From: 3107 sp001483205
Lineage (GTDB): Bacteria > Pseudomonadota > Alphaproteobacteria > Rhodobacterales > Rhodobacteraceae
Length of the DNA stretch: 64,000 nucleotides
Direction of reading: 5' to 3'
NCBI GenBank assembly: GCA_964291375.2
Contig: OZ219809.1
Span: 1,922,001 to 1,986,000, forward strand
The first letter of the stretch is position 1, and each line of letters starts with the position of its first letter. Shown piece after piece: positions 52,591-60,885 of this stretch. The position numbers were made by a program, and so were the translations under genes. The notes under the pieces were generated by a model. The model was not told where the DNA came from. It was given only the letters and a program-made list of their open reading frames with translations, and made no database searches.

Positions 52591-54033
52591 TCAGGACGGG
52601 CCGATCATCCTGCATTCCCGTCTCTGGGCCTGAAGGCGGCGGCAGGCCAGCAGTGCGGTTTCCCGCGCCATGCCCATGAAATTCGCCTCATAGACGCCGC
52701 CCCGCAGCACGACCCGGCGCAGAGCACCGTCAAGCGTCGCCATTTCCTGCAATGCGGTGCGCATCAGAACACGCTCTGCCTGGAATCTGGTGTCATACCG
52801 GCCGACACTCACCCCCCAGTGCCGCCCGCCGGAGGTCGAGACGCGGGTCACGATCACCGGTTCCGTCGGGCCGGTGATCACTTCGGGCCGAATCTCGGCC
52901 ACGATCACGCCCGCGTCCGCATCTGCCGGTTTTGCCGCCCCGGTATGCGCCTGCCCGTCCTGACCGGCCTGTTCCAGCGCGTCCAGAATCCCGCTCTCCA
53001 TGGCGATCAGCATATCCCGGGCAATCTCCGGCGCGGGCTGCCGGGCCGGTCTGGGCGCGGGGCGCGGACTGCGGGCAACCATCGCGACCTGCCCTGCCCC
53101 GCCATTCACGCCGGGGCGCGCCGGAATGCGCACCGCCACCCGCCGGGGCGCGCGCTGAAACCCCATATCCAGCAATTCCGCCACCCGCGCATTCCGCGTC
53201 GCCGTGGACCGGCCACCGAACACCGTGGCGATAACCCGCACCCCCCCGCGCTCGGCAGAGGCAACCAGATTGAACCCCGCCGCGCGGGTGTATCCGGTCT
53301 TGATCCCGTCCGCGCCGCGATAAGAGGACAGCATCCTGCGGTTGGTGTTGCGCACATTGGCAATCCCCGCATGGGCGCTCTGGCGGGAAAACAGGTTATA
53401 GTATTCCGGGAAGTGATAGAACAGCCGCCGCCCCAGATTGGTCATGTCGTGTGCCGTGGACAGGTGCCCGCTCTCGGTCAGTCCGTGGGCGTTTTTGAAG
53501 GTCGTGCGGGTCATCCCCAATGCCCGCGCCGTCCGGTTCATGCGCCGGGCAAACGCCGCCTCGGACCCCGAGATCGCCTCGCCCAAAGCGGTGGCGGCAT
53601 CATTGGCGGATTTGATCGCGGCGGCCCGGATCAGATAGCGCAGGCGGATGCGCTGGCCCCGGCGCAGGCCCAGCTTAGAGGGCGGCTCGGACGCAGCATG
53701 GCGCGAGATCGTGACCTCGGTGTCAAGCGAAATCTCGCCGTTCTCGACCGCCTGAAAGACGACATAGAGCGTCATCATCTTGGTCAGCGACGCCGGGTGC
53801 AGCCGGGTATCGGCATTGCGGGAATGCAGAATCTCGCCGCTGCGCGCATCCATGACCATCGCCGCATAGGGCGCGGCCTGAACCCGCGTGGCCAGAAGCG
53901 CGACCATGCAGATCATGGCCGACAGAATCAGCCCCAATCTCACGAATTGTCCAAGACGTATCTTCACTGCTCCAGACGCACTTTCACGTCGCTTGTGTTT
54001 CTTGACCTTTGCCACCGGTCTTTCCGGTCGCAT
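52591..54033 (-). CDS. D-alanyl-D-alanine carboxypeptidase (penicillin-binding protein) with SPOR domain
   Basis: A serine DD-peptidase of the S11 family, 480 residues from the chosen start. It has an N-terminal membrane or signal segment (about 28-50) and catalytic motifs SLTK (82-85), SAN (142-144) and KTG (245-247). A long Pro/Ala linker follows, and the C-terminal ~75 residues (RHWGVSVGRYDTRFQAERVL...) are a SPOR peptidoglycan-binding domain. It trims pentapeptide stems in the periplasm, with SPOR probably directing it to the septum. ATG 54033 has GAGG six bases upstream; ATG 54045 and TTG 54105 are alternatives. Confidence 0.92.
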   Translation of the reverse strand: MRPERPVAKVKKHKRRESASGAVKIRLGQFVRLGLILSAMICMVALLATRVQAAPYAAMVMDARSGEILHSRNADTRLHPASLTKMMTLYVVFQAVENGEISLDTEVTISRHAASEPPSKLGLRRGQRIRLRYLIRAAAIKSANDAATALGEAISGSEAAFARRMNRTARALGMTRTTFKNAHGLTESGHLSTAHDMTNLGRRLFYHFPEYYNLFSRQSAHAGIANVRNTNRRMLSSYRGADGIKTGYTRAAGFNLVASAERGGVRVIATVFGGRSTATRNARVAELLDMGFQRAPRRVAVRIPARPGVNGGAGQVAMVARSPRPAPRPARQPAPEIARDMLIAMESGILDALEQAGQDGQAHTGAAKPADADAGVIVAEIRPEVITGPTEPVIVTRVSTSGGRHWGVSVGRYDTRFQAERVLMRTALQEMATLDGALRRVVLRGGVYEANFMGMARETALLACRRLQAQRRECRMIGPS

Positions 54034-54357
54034 TTTCTGCCTCATGCCGCCGGTTTTTCCGGCTGGCTTTTTGTGCTCTGCCAAACCATAGCACAGTTTT
54101 TGCAAATAGAAAATACATTAAATTCAACAACTTTCCCGACGTTTTGCGTGTAGCTTTCGGCATATGTTGCGGTTGCTTTCGCCCGAACCACAATTTATGC
54201 GTTTCGGGCCGGTCACGCGCCCGTCAGGTGCGGGCTTCTGCCCTTTTCACTCCGCGCCGGGGGGGTGTATAGTCGGCTCAGAACGCATGAGTGGTTTCCG
54301 ACCAGCGGGTTTTGGATGGTGCAGCGGACAAAGCGGATGCAACGGATGCAGGACAGG

Positions 54358-54690
54358 ATGCCGTTTGCAATGGCAGATCACCGGGAGCCGGACGACCCCG
54401 GCGTTGGCACGATCACCCGGACGCGCGCGCGCACCATGCGCCCGCCGCTCTATAAGGTTCTGCTGCTGAATGACGATTTCACCCCGATGGAGTTTGTGGT
54501 GCATGTGCTGGAGCGTTTCTTTGGCCTCGGTCATGCGCAGGCGTTCGAGATCATGCTGACCGTTCACCAGAAGGGCATTGCGGTTGTCGGCGTGTTCAGC
54601 CATGAAATTGCCGAGACCAAGGTGATGCAGGTGATGGATTTTTCCCGTCGGCATGAGCATCCGCTGCAATGCACGATGGAAAAGGAATGA
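54358..54690 (+). CDS. clpS: ATP-dependent Clp protease adaptor ClpS
   Basis: A ClpS N-end-rule adaptor of about 110 residues. The core RPPLYKVLLLNDDFTPMEFVVHVLERFFG contains the NDD and Met gatekeeper features that bind N-terminal Phe, Leu, Tyr or Trp; the ending HPLQCTMEKE is the ClpA-contact side. It delivers substrates to ClpAP. The start is uncertain: 54358 follows AGGACAGG, but in-frame Mets at 54316, 54346 and 54370 are possible. The 320-base region 54034-54357 is AT-rich before 54180 and contains no other gene. Confidence 0.92.
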   Translation: MPFAMADHREPDDPGVGTITRTRARTMRPPLYKVLLLNDDFTPMEFVVHVLERFFGLGHAQAFEIMLTVHQKGIAVVGVFSHEIAETKVMQVMDFSRRHEHPLQCTMEKE

Positions 54691-54748
54691 GGCATTGCAC
54701 GATGATCCGTAAGGCAGGCGGCACGGCAGGCGGAAGGACACTGCGCCG

Positions 54749-55558
54749 ATGAGCTTTTCCATTTCCGGCAAGACCGCCATCGTCACCGGGGCCGCCAACG
54801 GGGTCGGGCTGGCGATTGCCCGCCATTTCCTCGAATGCGGGGCAAATGTGGTGCTGGCCGACATGGATGACGAGGGCCTGGCCGAAGAGCTTGGCGATGA
54901 TCCGGGCGAGGGCCGGTTCCGCTCTTTCGCGGGTGATCTCAGGGAAAAGCTGACAATCGCCAACCTGTTATCCGCCACGATTGATGCGTTCGAGCGGATC
55001 GACATCCTCGTCAATGCCAGCCGCCAGATCATCCCCACCGATCCGCTGTCGGCCGAAGACGGGTCTGTGGCGACGATGCTGGAGCAGAACCTGATGACCA
55101 GCCTGCATCTGAGCCAGGCGGTGGCCCGGCGGATGATTCGCCAGGCCGGGGAAAGCGAACAGCCCGGCGGCGCGGCGGCAGGGGCCATTGTCAACCTGTC
55201 CTGTATTGCCGCGCGCCGCGCCCATCCTGACCTGATGGCCTATTCGGTGGCGACGGCGGCCCTTGATCAGATGACGCGCGCGATGGCGGTGGCGCTGGCG
55301 GACCGGCGGGTGCGGGTCAATGCTGTTGCCTTCGGCAGCCTGATGAGTGGCAGCCTGCAAGCGACGCTCAGGGAAAACCCCGATTACCGGCGGGATATTG
55401 TTGCCCATACCCCGCTCGGGCGGATTGCCGGGGCCGATGAGCTGGCCGGGGTGGTGCAGTTTCTGGCCTCGGACGCGGCGGGGTTTATGACCGGGCAGGT
55501 GCTGACGGTGGATGGCGGGCGCAGCCTGATTGATGCCGCCGCGCCGCCCGCGCACTGA
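54749..55558 (+). CDS. Short-chain dehydrogenase/reductase-fold protein with a missing catalytic lysine
   Basis: A 269-residue classical SDR fold: NAD(P) motif TGAANGVG (13-20), Asp38 suggesting NAD preference, DILVNA (85-90), Ser151, Tyr165, and the closing ASDAAGFMTGQVLTVDGG. The catalytic YxxxK is YSVAT: Thr169 replaces the lysine, and NAG is NAS. It may be an inactive or altered-function SDR. It follows clpS by 58 bases on the same strand. Substrate unknown. Confidence 0.85.
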   Translation: MSFSISGKTAIVTGAANGVGLAIARHFLECGANVVLADMDDEGLAEELGDDPGEGRFRSFAGDLREKLTIANLLSATIDAFERIDILVNASRQIIPTDPLSAEDGSVATMLEQNLMTSLHLSQAVARRMIRQAGESEQPGGAAAGAIVNLSCIAARRAHPDLMAYSVATAALDQMTRAMAVALADRRVRVNAVAFGSLMSGSLQATLRENPDYRRDIVAHTPLGRIAGADELAGVVQFLASDAAGFMTGQVLTVDGGRSLIDAAAPPAH

Positions 55559-55667
55559 TCAACCGATTGTGACTGTTCGGTCCGGCGGCTTTCATGCCAG
55601 ACTGCGCGGGCACAGGTGAAAACGGCCCCGCATTATATGGCCTGCATGATCCCGAAAGGTCCGCACT

Positions 55668-56036
55668 ATGAAAAAGCTCTGCCTTGCCCTGATGGTCGCC
55701 GCATCTTCCGCCCCGGCACAGGAACCGGCGCAGGAATGGGCGATGCGCAACGGGGACGCCCTGTTTTCCCGCGCGAAGTTGCAGGAACGGCTGGCCGGGC
55801 AGACGCTGACATTCTATGACGACGGGCAGTCGAGATTTGGCCCCAATGGTGGGTATTCCTATACCTACGGGGTTGGTGGCACGGCCTTTGGGGTCTATGA
55901 GATCGGCGAAGACAGCACCGTGTGCATCGCCTTTGACAACGGCGCATCGCGGTGTGACCTGTATGTGATGAACACCGCCCGCCTGATCGTGGTGACCGAA
56001 GAGGGACAGCGCTTTCCGGTCCGGCCTGCGTCCTGA
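55668..56036 (+). CDS. Uncharacterised small periplasmic protein
   Basis: A 122-residue protein with a signal peptide (MKKLCLALMVAASSAPAQ) and a beta-rich mature domain (LAGQTLTFYDDGQSRFGPNGGYSYTYGVGGTAFGVYEI) with two cysteines (CIAFDNGASRCDLY) that could form a disulphide. AAGG-type ribosome site upstream. Its stop codon lies inside the start of an interspersed element. Many Rhodobacterales encode similar small secreted proteins without known role. Confidence 0.75.
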   Translation: MKKLCLALMVAASSAPAQEPAQEWAMRNGDALFSRAKLQERLAGQTLTFYDDGQSRFGPNGGYSYTYGVGGTAFGVYEIGEDSTVCIAFDNGASRCDLYVMNTARLIVVTEEGQRFPVRPAS

Positions 56037-56104
56037 AACCTGTGCATAACGGAATATCGGTGGCCAAACCGTCTGCCCGACTGAGCTAATATGCAGAGAC
56101 CTCG
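56034..56104. repeat. Interspersed palindromic element, short form (copy 10)
   Basis: A 71-bp copy, left GAAACCTGTGCATAACGG and right GCTAATATGCAGAGACCTC. It exactly fills the space between two convergent stop codons (56034-56036 and 56106-56108) and may act as a bidirectional terminator-like hairpin. Confidence 0.8.
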
Positions 56105-56105
56105 C

Positions 56106-56555
56106 TCAGTCCCACCGCCTCAACGCGCCTTCATCCTCGCTCCGGCACTCCACCCACGCCGCGCCACCGTCCGACGTTATTTCCCGTTTCCAGAACGGGG
56201 CGCGGGACTTGAGGTAATCCATCAGAAATTCCGCCGCCCCGAACGCGGCGGCCCGGTGGCGGGCGGCGGTGGCGACCATCATTATCACCTCACCCGGCAC
56301 AAGCGCCCCGTAACGGTGGATGATCAGGCAATCGCATAACGGCCAACGCGCGCGGGCCTGCCCGACGATGGCGGTCAGCGCCTTTTCGGTCATGGCGGGG
56401 TAGTGCTCTATCTCCATCCGCTTCAGCGTGCCCGCGTCATTGTCCCGCACGACCCCGGCAAATGTGACCACGGCCCCCGCCCCCGCCACACCCGCGACAA
56501 AGCGCGCACATTCCGCGCCATAATCAAACGGGGCCGCCTGAACCCGCACCGTCAT
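56106..56555 (-). CDS. moaE: Molybdopterin synthase catalytic subunit
   Basis: A 149-residue MoaE that, with thiocarboxylated MoaD, adds two sulphurs to precursor Z to make molybdopterin. Conserved features are AVVTFAGVVRDNDAG, LKRMEIEHYPAMTEKAL and the catalytic-lysine segment FLMDYLKSRAPFWKRE, with HRYGALVPGEVIMMVATAARHRAAAF in the middle. It follows moaD by one base. The pgsA-moaD-moaE order is typical of Rhodobacteraceae. Confidence 0.97.
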   Translation of the reverse strand: MTVRVQAAPFDYGAECARFVAGVAGAGAVVTFAGVVRDNDAGTLKRMEIEHYPAMTEKALTAIVGQARARWPLCDCLIIHRYGALVPGEVIMMVATAARHRAAAFGAAEFLMDYLKSRAPFWKREITSDGGAAWVECRSEDEGALRRWD

Positions 56556-56556
56556 C

Positions 56557-56805
56557 TCAGCCCCCGGTCATCGGCGGGAAAAAGGCAACCTCGCGCGCCC
56601 CGGCAAGCGGCGCATCGAAATCCGTCAGCTCCTGATCCACCGCAACCCGCAGGGCAGAGATGTCGGCAAAGGCGGCGGCATGGCGCGCATCGGTCGCAGA
56701 TAATTCCGCCACCAGCGCGCGCACCGTTGCCGCCCCGGTCTCGACCCGCTCCCCCGGCAGGCCGATCCGTTCCCGGACCCAGGCAAAATAGAGCACATCA
56801 AGCAT
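56557..56805 (-). CDS. moaD: Molybdopterin synthase sulfur carrier subunit
   Basis: An 82-residue ubiquitin-fold protein ending in the Gly-Gly tail (FFPPMTGG) whose C-terminal thiocarboxylate supplies sulphur to MoaE. It begins MLDVLYFAWVRERIGL. The start at 56805 shares a base with the pgsA stop (TGATG), which fixes it over upstream Mets. Contiguous with moaE. Confidence 0.95.
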   Translation of the reverse strand: MLDVLYFAWVRERIGLPGERVETGAATVRALVAELSATDARHAAAFADISALRVAVDQELTDFDAPLAGAREVAFFPPMTGG

Positions 56806-57470
56806 CACGGCGCGTCTTTCAGATAGGGCATTGCCTTTTGCAGATAGTCCCACCCGGTCAGCAATGTAAGCCCCCCGGCAACCCAGAGCAGGACAACACC
56901 GCCCCACCAACTGGCCGCCTGTGCCCGAACGCTCCACAACAACCCGATGTCATCCGGGATGTCGCCCGCCATGATCCCGGCGATGGTGGCCTCATCCATC
57001 CCGGCGGTGCGTTCGATGATACTGTGCTCGAACACCCCGGTGGCAAACAGAATGGCGATGGCGACCATCTGTGCGGTGGTTTTCCACTTGGCAAGCGGCG
57101 TGACGCGCAGGGATTTCGACCGGTCGCCAAGAAATTCCCTGAGACCAGAGACGAATATCTCGCGGAATATGATCACCGTGGCGGGCAGCAGAAACCACGG
57201 GTCCATGCCGGAGAACCCGGTGATGATCATCAGCGCAATCAGCACCATGGCTTTGTCGGCGATCGGGTCGAGCATGGCCCCAAAGCGGCTTTCCTGTCGC
57301 CAGGCGCGGGCCAGATAGCCGTCGAGAAAATCCGTGAGCGCTGCAAAGAGAAAGAGGATGAGCGCAAACCAGTCCGCCCAGGGACGGGTGAAGTAGAGAA
57401 ACATCACCGCCACGCCGGGCGCAGCCAGAAGGCGCAGCAGGGTCAGGATATTGGGAACGGTCCAGGTCAT
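56805..57470 (-). CDS. pgsA: CDP-diacylglycerol-glycerol-3-phosphate 3-phosphatidyltransferase
   Basis: A 221-residue integral membrane CDP-alcohol phosphatidyltransferase. The metal-binding signature D-G-x2-A-R-x8-G-x3-D-x3-D is seen as DGYLARAWRQESRFGAMLDPIAD. It makes phosphatidylglycerol-phosphate for anionic phospholipids. The N terminus MTWTVPNILTLLRLLAAPG is typical. In related genomes it directly follows uvrC; here an element and an antitoxin gene lie between. Confidence 0.96.
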   Translation of the reverse strand: MTWTVPNILTLLRLLAAPGVAVMFLYFTRPWADWFALILFLFAALTDFLDGYLARAWRQESRFGAMLDPIADKAMVLIALMIITGFSGMDPWFLLPATVIIFREIFVSGLREFLGDRSKSLRVTPLAKWKTTAQMVAIAILFATGVFEHSIIERTAGMDEATIAGIMAGDIPDDIGLLWSVRAQAASWWGGVVLLWVAGGLTLLTGWDYLQKAMPYLKDAP

Positions 57471-57583
57471 GGGGGCGTCTTTGGGGTCTTACGGCCTTTC
57501 AAAGGGGAATGACATATAAAAATCACCCCTGGCCGGGGGTCAGGCCGATCCGCTCCGGTTCACGGTGCTGACCTTTCCGGCCT

Positions 57584-57855
57584 TCAAAAACCGCTGCATA
57601 TTGGCCAAGCCGGGCAGCCGCCTGCCTGGGCGGGCGCTTCTCGTGACGGTCCGTATTGGCGATGGTCTTACCATAAAGTCCATATGCTGCAACAAGTTGA
57701 TGCGTTTCAAGCGCCTGCCGGGGGGTGAGGCCCGTCCCGGAAACGGTCCGGGGGACCGTTTCAGGGCCGAACGGGCGGAACCCCAAGGCGCTGCTCAGGC
57801 AGCAAGCACCGGGCGGACGGTTTGGTTGCCGATGCGCCATCATGCAGAGGTTTTT
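57584..57855. repeat. Interspersed palindromic element, longest form (copy 11)
   Basis: About 272 bp: left TCAAAAACCGCTGCATATTGG, right CCATCATGCAGAGGTTTTTT. It contains both internal blocks, the GCCTGCCTGGGCGGGCGC palindrome and the GAAACGGTCCGGGGGACCG hairpin, showing the long forms are composite. It occupies most of the 427-base gap between pgsA and the antitoxin gene; no gene was found in the rest. Confidence 0.8.
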
Positions 57856-57897
57856 TCCCAGAGAAACGTATAGGTGAACACGTCACCGGCCACGGGT

Positions 57898-58161
57898 TTA
57901 GCCATCCTGCTCACCATTGTTCGCGAGGTCTCTTTCCAGCGCCGCGATCATCATGGCCTTCAGTTCAGCGGGCATGTCATCAAGCGTGTGGGCCTGCTGA
58001 TCCGCCCCGCCGGTCAGGGCTTCGTATCGCTCAAGGCTCATCAGCACGAAACGGGGTTTGCGGTGCCTGGTGATGGCCACCGGGGCACGGCTGGCGGCGT
58101 CGAGAACATCGCCTGTTCGGCGGGCGAGGTCAGCAGCGGGAAAGTTCTGAATGCTGGTCAT
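57898..58161 (-). CDS. Phd/YefM-family antitoxin without an adjacent toxin
   Basis: An 87-residue prevent-host-death antitoxin: DNA-binding N terminus (IQNFPAADLARRTGDVLDAASRAPVAITRHRKPRFVLMSLERYEAL) and a C-terminal helix (MPAELKAMMIAALERDL) for toxin neutralisation. The start at 58161 has AGGAGG 6 bases upstream. A toxin gene would be expected directly downstream, but only the interspersed element (copy 11) lies there. A 24-bp palindrome upstream is the likely autoregulatory operator. Confidence 0.85.
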   Translation of the reverse strand: MTSIQNFPAADLARRTGDVLDAASRAPVAITRHRKPRFVLMSLERYEALTGGADQQAHTLDDMPAELKAMMIAALERDLANNGEQDG

Positions 58162-58175
58162 GGGGCCTCCTGTTA

Positions 58176-58199
58176 TTCGCAATATACGTATTTTGCGAA
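58176..58199. promoter_or_regulatory. Near-perfect 24-bp palindromic operator for the Phd-type antitoxin
   Basis: TTCGCAATATACGTATTTTGCGAA is a palindrome with a single mismatched pair. It is centred about 26 bases upstream of the antitoxin start, as expected for binding by a Phd-family repressor dimer. Confidence 0.75.
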
Positions 58200-58212
58200 G
58201 AATGGTGAAGCC

Positions 58213-60093
58213 CTATCCCTTTTCATGGAAGAAATCATAGATGCTTTCGGCCAGACCATCGGAAATGCCGTCCGCGGCCTTGAGATCGGCAAGGTCGGCG
58301 CGGCTGACCGCCTTGGCGCTGCCGAAATGGGACAGAAGCGCGCGCTTGCGGGTGGCCCCGATGCCCGGCACATCGTCAAGCGGCGTCGCCCCTGCCGCCT
58401 TTGCCCGCCTTGCCCGATGCCCGCCGATGGCAAAGCGGTGCGCCTCATCCCGCAGCCGCTGAATGAAATACAGCACCGGATCGTTGCGCCCGAGGGCAAA
58501 GGGACGCTGGCCAAGACGATGGAACACCTCTTTGCCGTGGTCGCGGTCAACCCCCTTGGCGACGCCCGTCATCGGCACATCCCCGACACCGAGTTCCGCC
58601 ATCACCCCGGCCACCGCCCTGACCTGCCCGGCCCCGCCATCAATCAGAAGCAGATCGGGCCAGCCCTCGCCCCGCCGCTCCGGGTCTTCCTTCAGCAGAC
58701 GACGGAACCGACGGCCCAGAACCTCTTTCATCATCCCGACATCATCGCCGGGGGTCAGCGCCTCGCCCCGGATATTGAACCTGCGATACTGGCTTTTGAT
58801 GAACCCTTCCGGCCCGGCGACGATCATCGCCCCCACAGCATGAACCCCCTGGATATGAGAGTTGTCATAGACCTCGATCCGCTGCGGCGGCTGATCCAGC
58901 CCGAAGGCCGCCGCCAGCCCTTTCAGCAGCCGGGCCTGGGTTGCGCTCTCGGCCATGCGCCGGGCAAGGCTTTCGCGGGCGTTGCGCGCCGCCCCTGCAA
59001 CCAGCTCGGCCTTTTCCCCCCGCAGGGGCACGGCGATCCGCACCTTTCTGCCCGCCTTGTCCGACAGCGCCGCGGTCATCAGGTCCGCGTCCTCAATCGG
59101 ATGCGACAGCAGCAACAGCCGGGGCGGTATCCGGTCCGCATAGAATTGCCCGATGAACGCCTGCAACACCTCGTCTGCCCCGGCCCCGGCCCCGGTGCGC
59201 GGGTAAAAGTCGTGATTGCCCCAGTTCTGATTGGCGCGAATAAAGAACACCTGCACGCACGCTTGTTCGGCCTCTGTATGCAGCGCGATCACGTCTGCCT
59301 CGGCCACGCCGCGCGGGTTGACGCCCTGCGCGCTCTGCACCTGGGTCAGCGCCCGGATACGGTCGCGCAGCGCGGCGGCGCGCTCAAACGCCATTGCCTC
59401 GGATGCCGCCTGCATCTGACGGGCCAGCTCTTCCTGCACACGGGTGGAGCGGCCCGACAGGAACCGCTCGGCATCGGCGATCAGCGCCGCATAATCGCGT
59501 TCTGAAATCCTGCCCACGCAGGGGCCGGAACAGCGCTTGATCTGATACAGCAGACAGGGCCGTGTGCGGCTTTCAAACATCGCGTCAGAGCAGTTTCGCA
59601 GCAGAAAGACCTTTTGCAACTGGCTGAGCGTCCGGTTGACCGCGCCCGCGCTGGCGAAGGGACCATAGTAATCGCCCTTTTCCGTCCTGGCACCGCGATG
59701 CTTTCGGATCCGGGGGAAAGGGTGGCCGCCGGTGACGAGGATATTGGGAAAGCTCTTGTCATCGCGCAACAGCACATTATAGCGGGGTTTGAGCTGCTTG
59801 ATCAGGTTCTGTTCCAGCAGCAGCGCCTCGGTCTCGGTCCGGGTGGTCAGGAACATCATGTCGGCGGTTTGCGAAATCATCCGGGCGATGCGGACGGAAT
59901 GGCCGGACGGTTTGGCATAGCTGGCGACCCGCTTTCTGAGGTTGCGCGCCTTGCCGACATAGAGCACCCGCCCCGCCGCATCCAGCATCCTGTAGACCCC
60001 CGGCGAATTGTCGAGCGCGTTCAGGCAGGCCTGCACGCAGGCGTGCCCGCGCGGGCGGGTTTCGGCGGGGGGGGTGTGGTTTGCGTCGGTCAT
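58213..60093 (-). CDS. uvrC: Excinuclease ABC subunit C
   Basis: A 626-residue UvrC that makes both incisions in nucleotide excision repair. Domains: N-terminal GIY-YIG nuclease (SPGVYRMLDAAGRVLYVGKARNLRKRV, with the usual Ile replaced by Val), Cys-containing linker RTRPCLLYQIKRCSGPC, UVR motif (LARQMQAASEAMAFERAAALRDRI), RNase H-like 5' incision domain (IEVYDNSHIQG, LLIDGGAGQ) and tandem HhH repeats (IPGIGATRKRALLSHFGSAKAV). Full length. About 350 bases upstream (60094-60448) contain no gene; one perfect DnaA-box sequence (TGTGGATAA, 60170-60178) lies there alone. Confidence 0.97.
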   Translation of the reverse strand: MTDANHTPPAETRPRGHACVQACLNALDNSPGVYRMLDAAGRVLYVGKARNLRKRVASYAKPSGHSVRIARMISQTADMMFLTTRTETEALLLEQNLIKQLKPRYNVLLRDDKSFPNILVTGGHPFPRIRKHRGARTEKGDYYGPFASAGAVNRTLSQLQKVFLLRNCSDAMFESRTRPCLLYQIKRCSGPCVGRISERDYAALIADAERFLSGRSTRVQEELARQMQAASEAMAFERAAALRDRIRALTQVQSAQGVNPRGVAEADVIALHTEAEQACVQVFFIRANQNWGNHDFYPRTGAGAGADEVLQAFIGQFYADRIPPRLLLLSHPIEDADLMTAALSDKAGRKVRIAVPLRGEKAELVAGAARNARESLARRMAESATQARLLKGLAAAFGLDQPPQRIEVYDNSHIQGVHAVGAMIVAGPEGFIKSQYRRFNIRGEALTPGDDVGMMKEVLGRRFRRLLKEDPERRGEGWPDLLLIDGGAGQVRAVAGVMAELGVGDVPMTGVAKGVDRDHGKEVFHRLGQRPFALGRNDPVLYFIQRLRDEAHRFAIGGHRARRAKAAGATPLDDVPGIGATRKRALLSHFGSAKAVSRADLADLKAADGISDGLAESIYDFFHEKG

Positions 60094-60448
60094 TCTGCCG
60101 GGGCGGTGATTCCTGGTTCACCGGTGATCTTACCCGACCCGGCGCAAGAAAAAACCTGTCCACGGTTTCTGTGGATAAGTCTGGTGACAAGTTATGGCCG
60201 ATCAGGATTATCCGTTGTTTTGCGGTGGCTTCCCTGATTTGCCTATTTTTTAGGCAGTCTTGCAGGCCATTGAATTGAAAGAATATTTTGCGCGCCCTGT
60301 TCCAACGCACTGAAAACGCTAGGGGAATTGCGACGGATTTGTGACTGCTCTGCCGGTGGTGCACAACTTTCGCGGCAGAGGTGCTTTGCGGGCCGGGGGC
60401 ATCCCCTGCCAAAGGCATCACATTCCTGTTTGACAAGCCTGTCGTTCC

Positions 60449-60596
60449 GGGCCAATCTGCCTTTGCCAACACATAGAAGTGTTCCGCCTAACGGCGGGTC
60501 ACCTGCTGAATAAAACAGCCCTTGCATGGCCCGGGGGTAGCTATCCGTGTCTGGCGAATAGGCAGGAACTGCACTTCTGTATGTTGGCAATGGCCC
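60449..60596 (+). ncRNA. Structured RNA-like leader element, copy 1
   Basis: A 148-nt element with nested inverted repeats: GGGCCA/TGGCCC (ends), TTGCCAACA/TGTTGGCAA, AGAAGTG/CACTTCT, TTCC/GGAA and GCCTA/TAGGC, together forming a long bulged stem around a ~65-nt apical region with small hairpins (e.g. GCTG-aataaaa-CAGC). It starts 14 bases after a TTGACA (60430-60435) and ends 38 bases before a tiny gene. A second copy with compensatory changes exists. The strand is taken from the downstream gene. Confidence 0.65.
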
Positions 60597-60633
60597 GCTT
60601 TGCGTGGGGGAAATGCCAAAACAGGGGGCCCGA

Positions 60634-60789
60634 ATGAAAACCTTTTATGCGAAAATCCGTCTTTCAAATGGGGCTCATCAGGTTGTCACCGTCACCGCAT
60701 CCGATATTTCAAATGCAAGACAAATCCTCGAAACCCAATTCGGCGCGGGCAGTATACTGAGCGGCCCGAGCAAGACAAAACTGGCATAA
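60634..60789 (+). CDS. Tiny uncharacterised protein downstream of RNA-like element, paralogue 1
   Basis: Fifty-one residues: MKTFYAKIRLSNGAHQVVTV, then TASDISNARQILETQFGAG and a short tail. AGGGGG lies 7 bases before the ATG. The pattern of two strands, a helix and a strand (beta-beta-alpha-beta) is shared with paralogue 2 (61074), at about half identity. The pair plus conserved leaders look like a tandem duplication. Function unknown; the protein is too small to be an enzyme. Confidence 0.7.
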   Translation: MKTFYAKIRLSNGAHQVVTVTASDISNARQILETQFGAGSILSGPSKTKLA

Positions 60790-60861
60790 AAGACCTGTGG
60801 ATATTGGCCTGAGCCGGGCGGACGGGCTGGCCGTCGATGCGCTTTTATGCAGGGGTCTTTT
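60787..60861. repeat. Interspersed palindromic element, short form (copy 12)
   Basis: A 75-bp copy starting at the stop codon of paralogue 1: left AAAAGACCTGTGGATATTGG, right GCTTTTATGCAGGGGTCTTTT. It separates the two RNA/small-gene units. Confidence 0.8.
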
Positions 60862-60885
60862 TCTGTTTGACAAGCCTGCCGCTCC

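Noticed and set aside
60170..60178. Perfect DnaA-box sequence suggesting a replication origin
   Set aside because: Only a single box, with no AT-rich unwinding region, no box cluster and no dnaA, parAB or repABC genes nearby.
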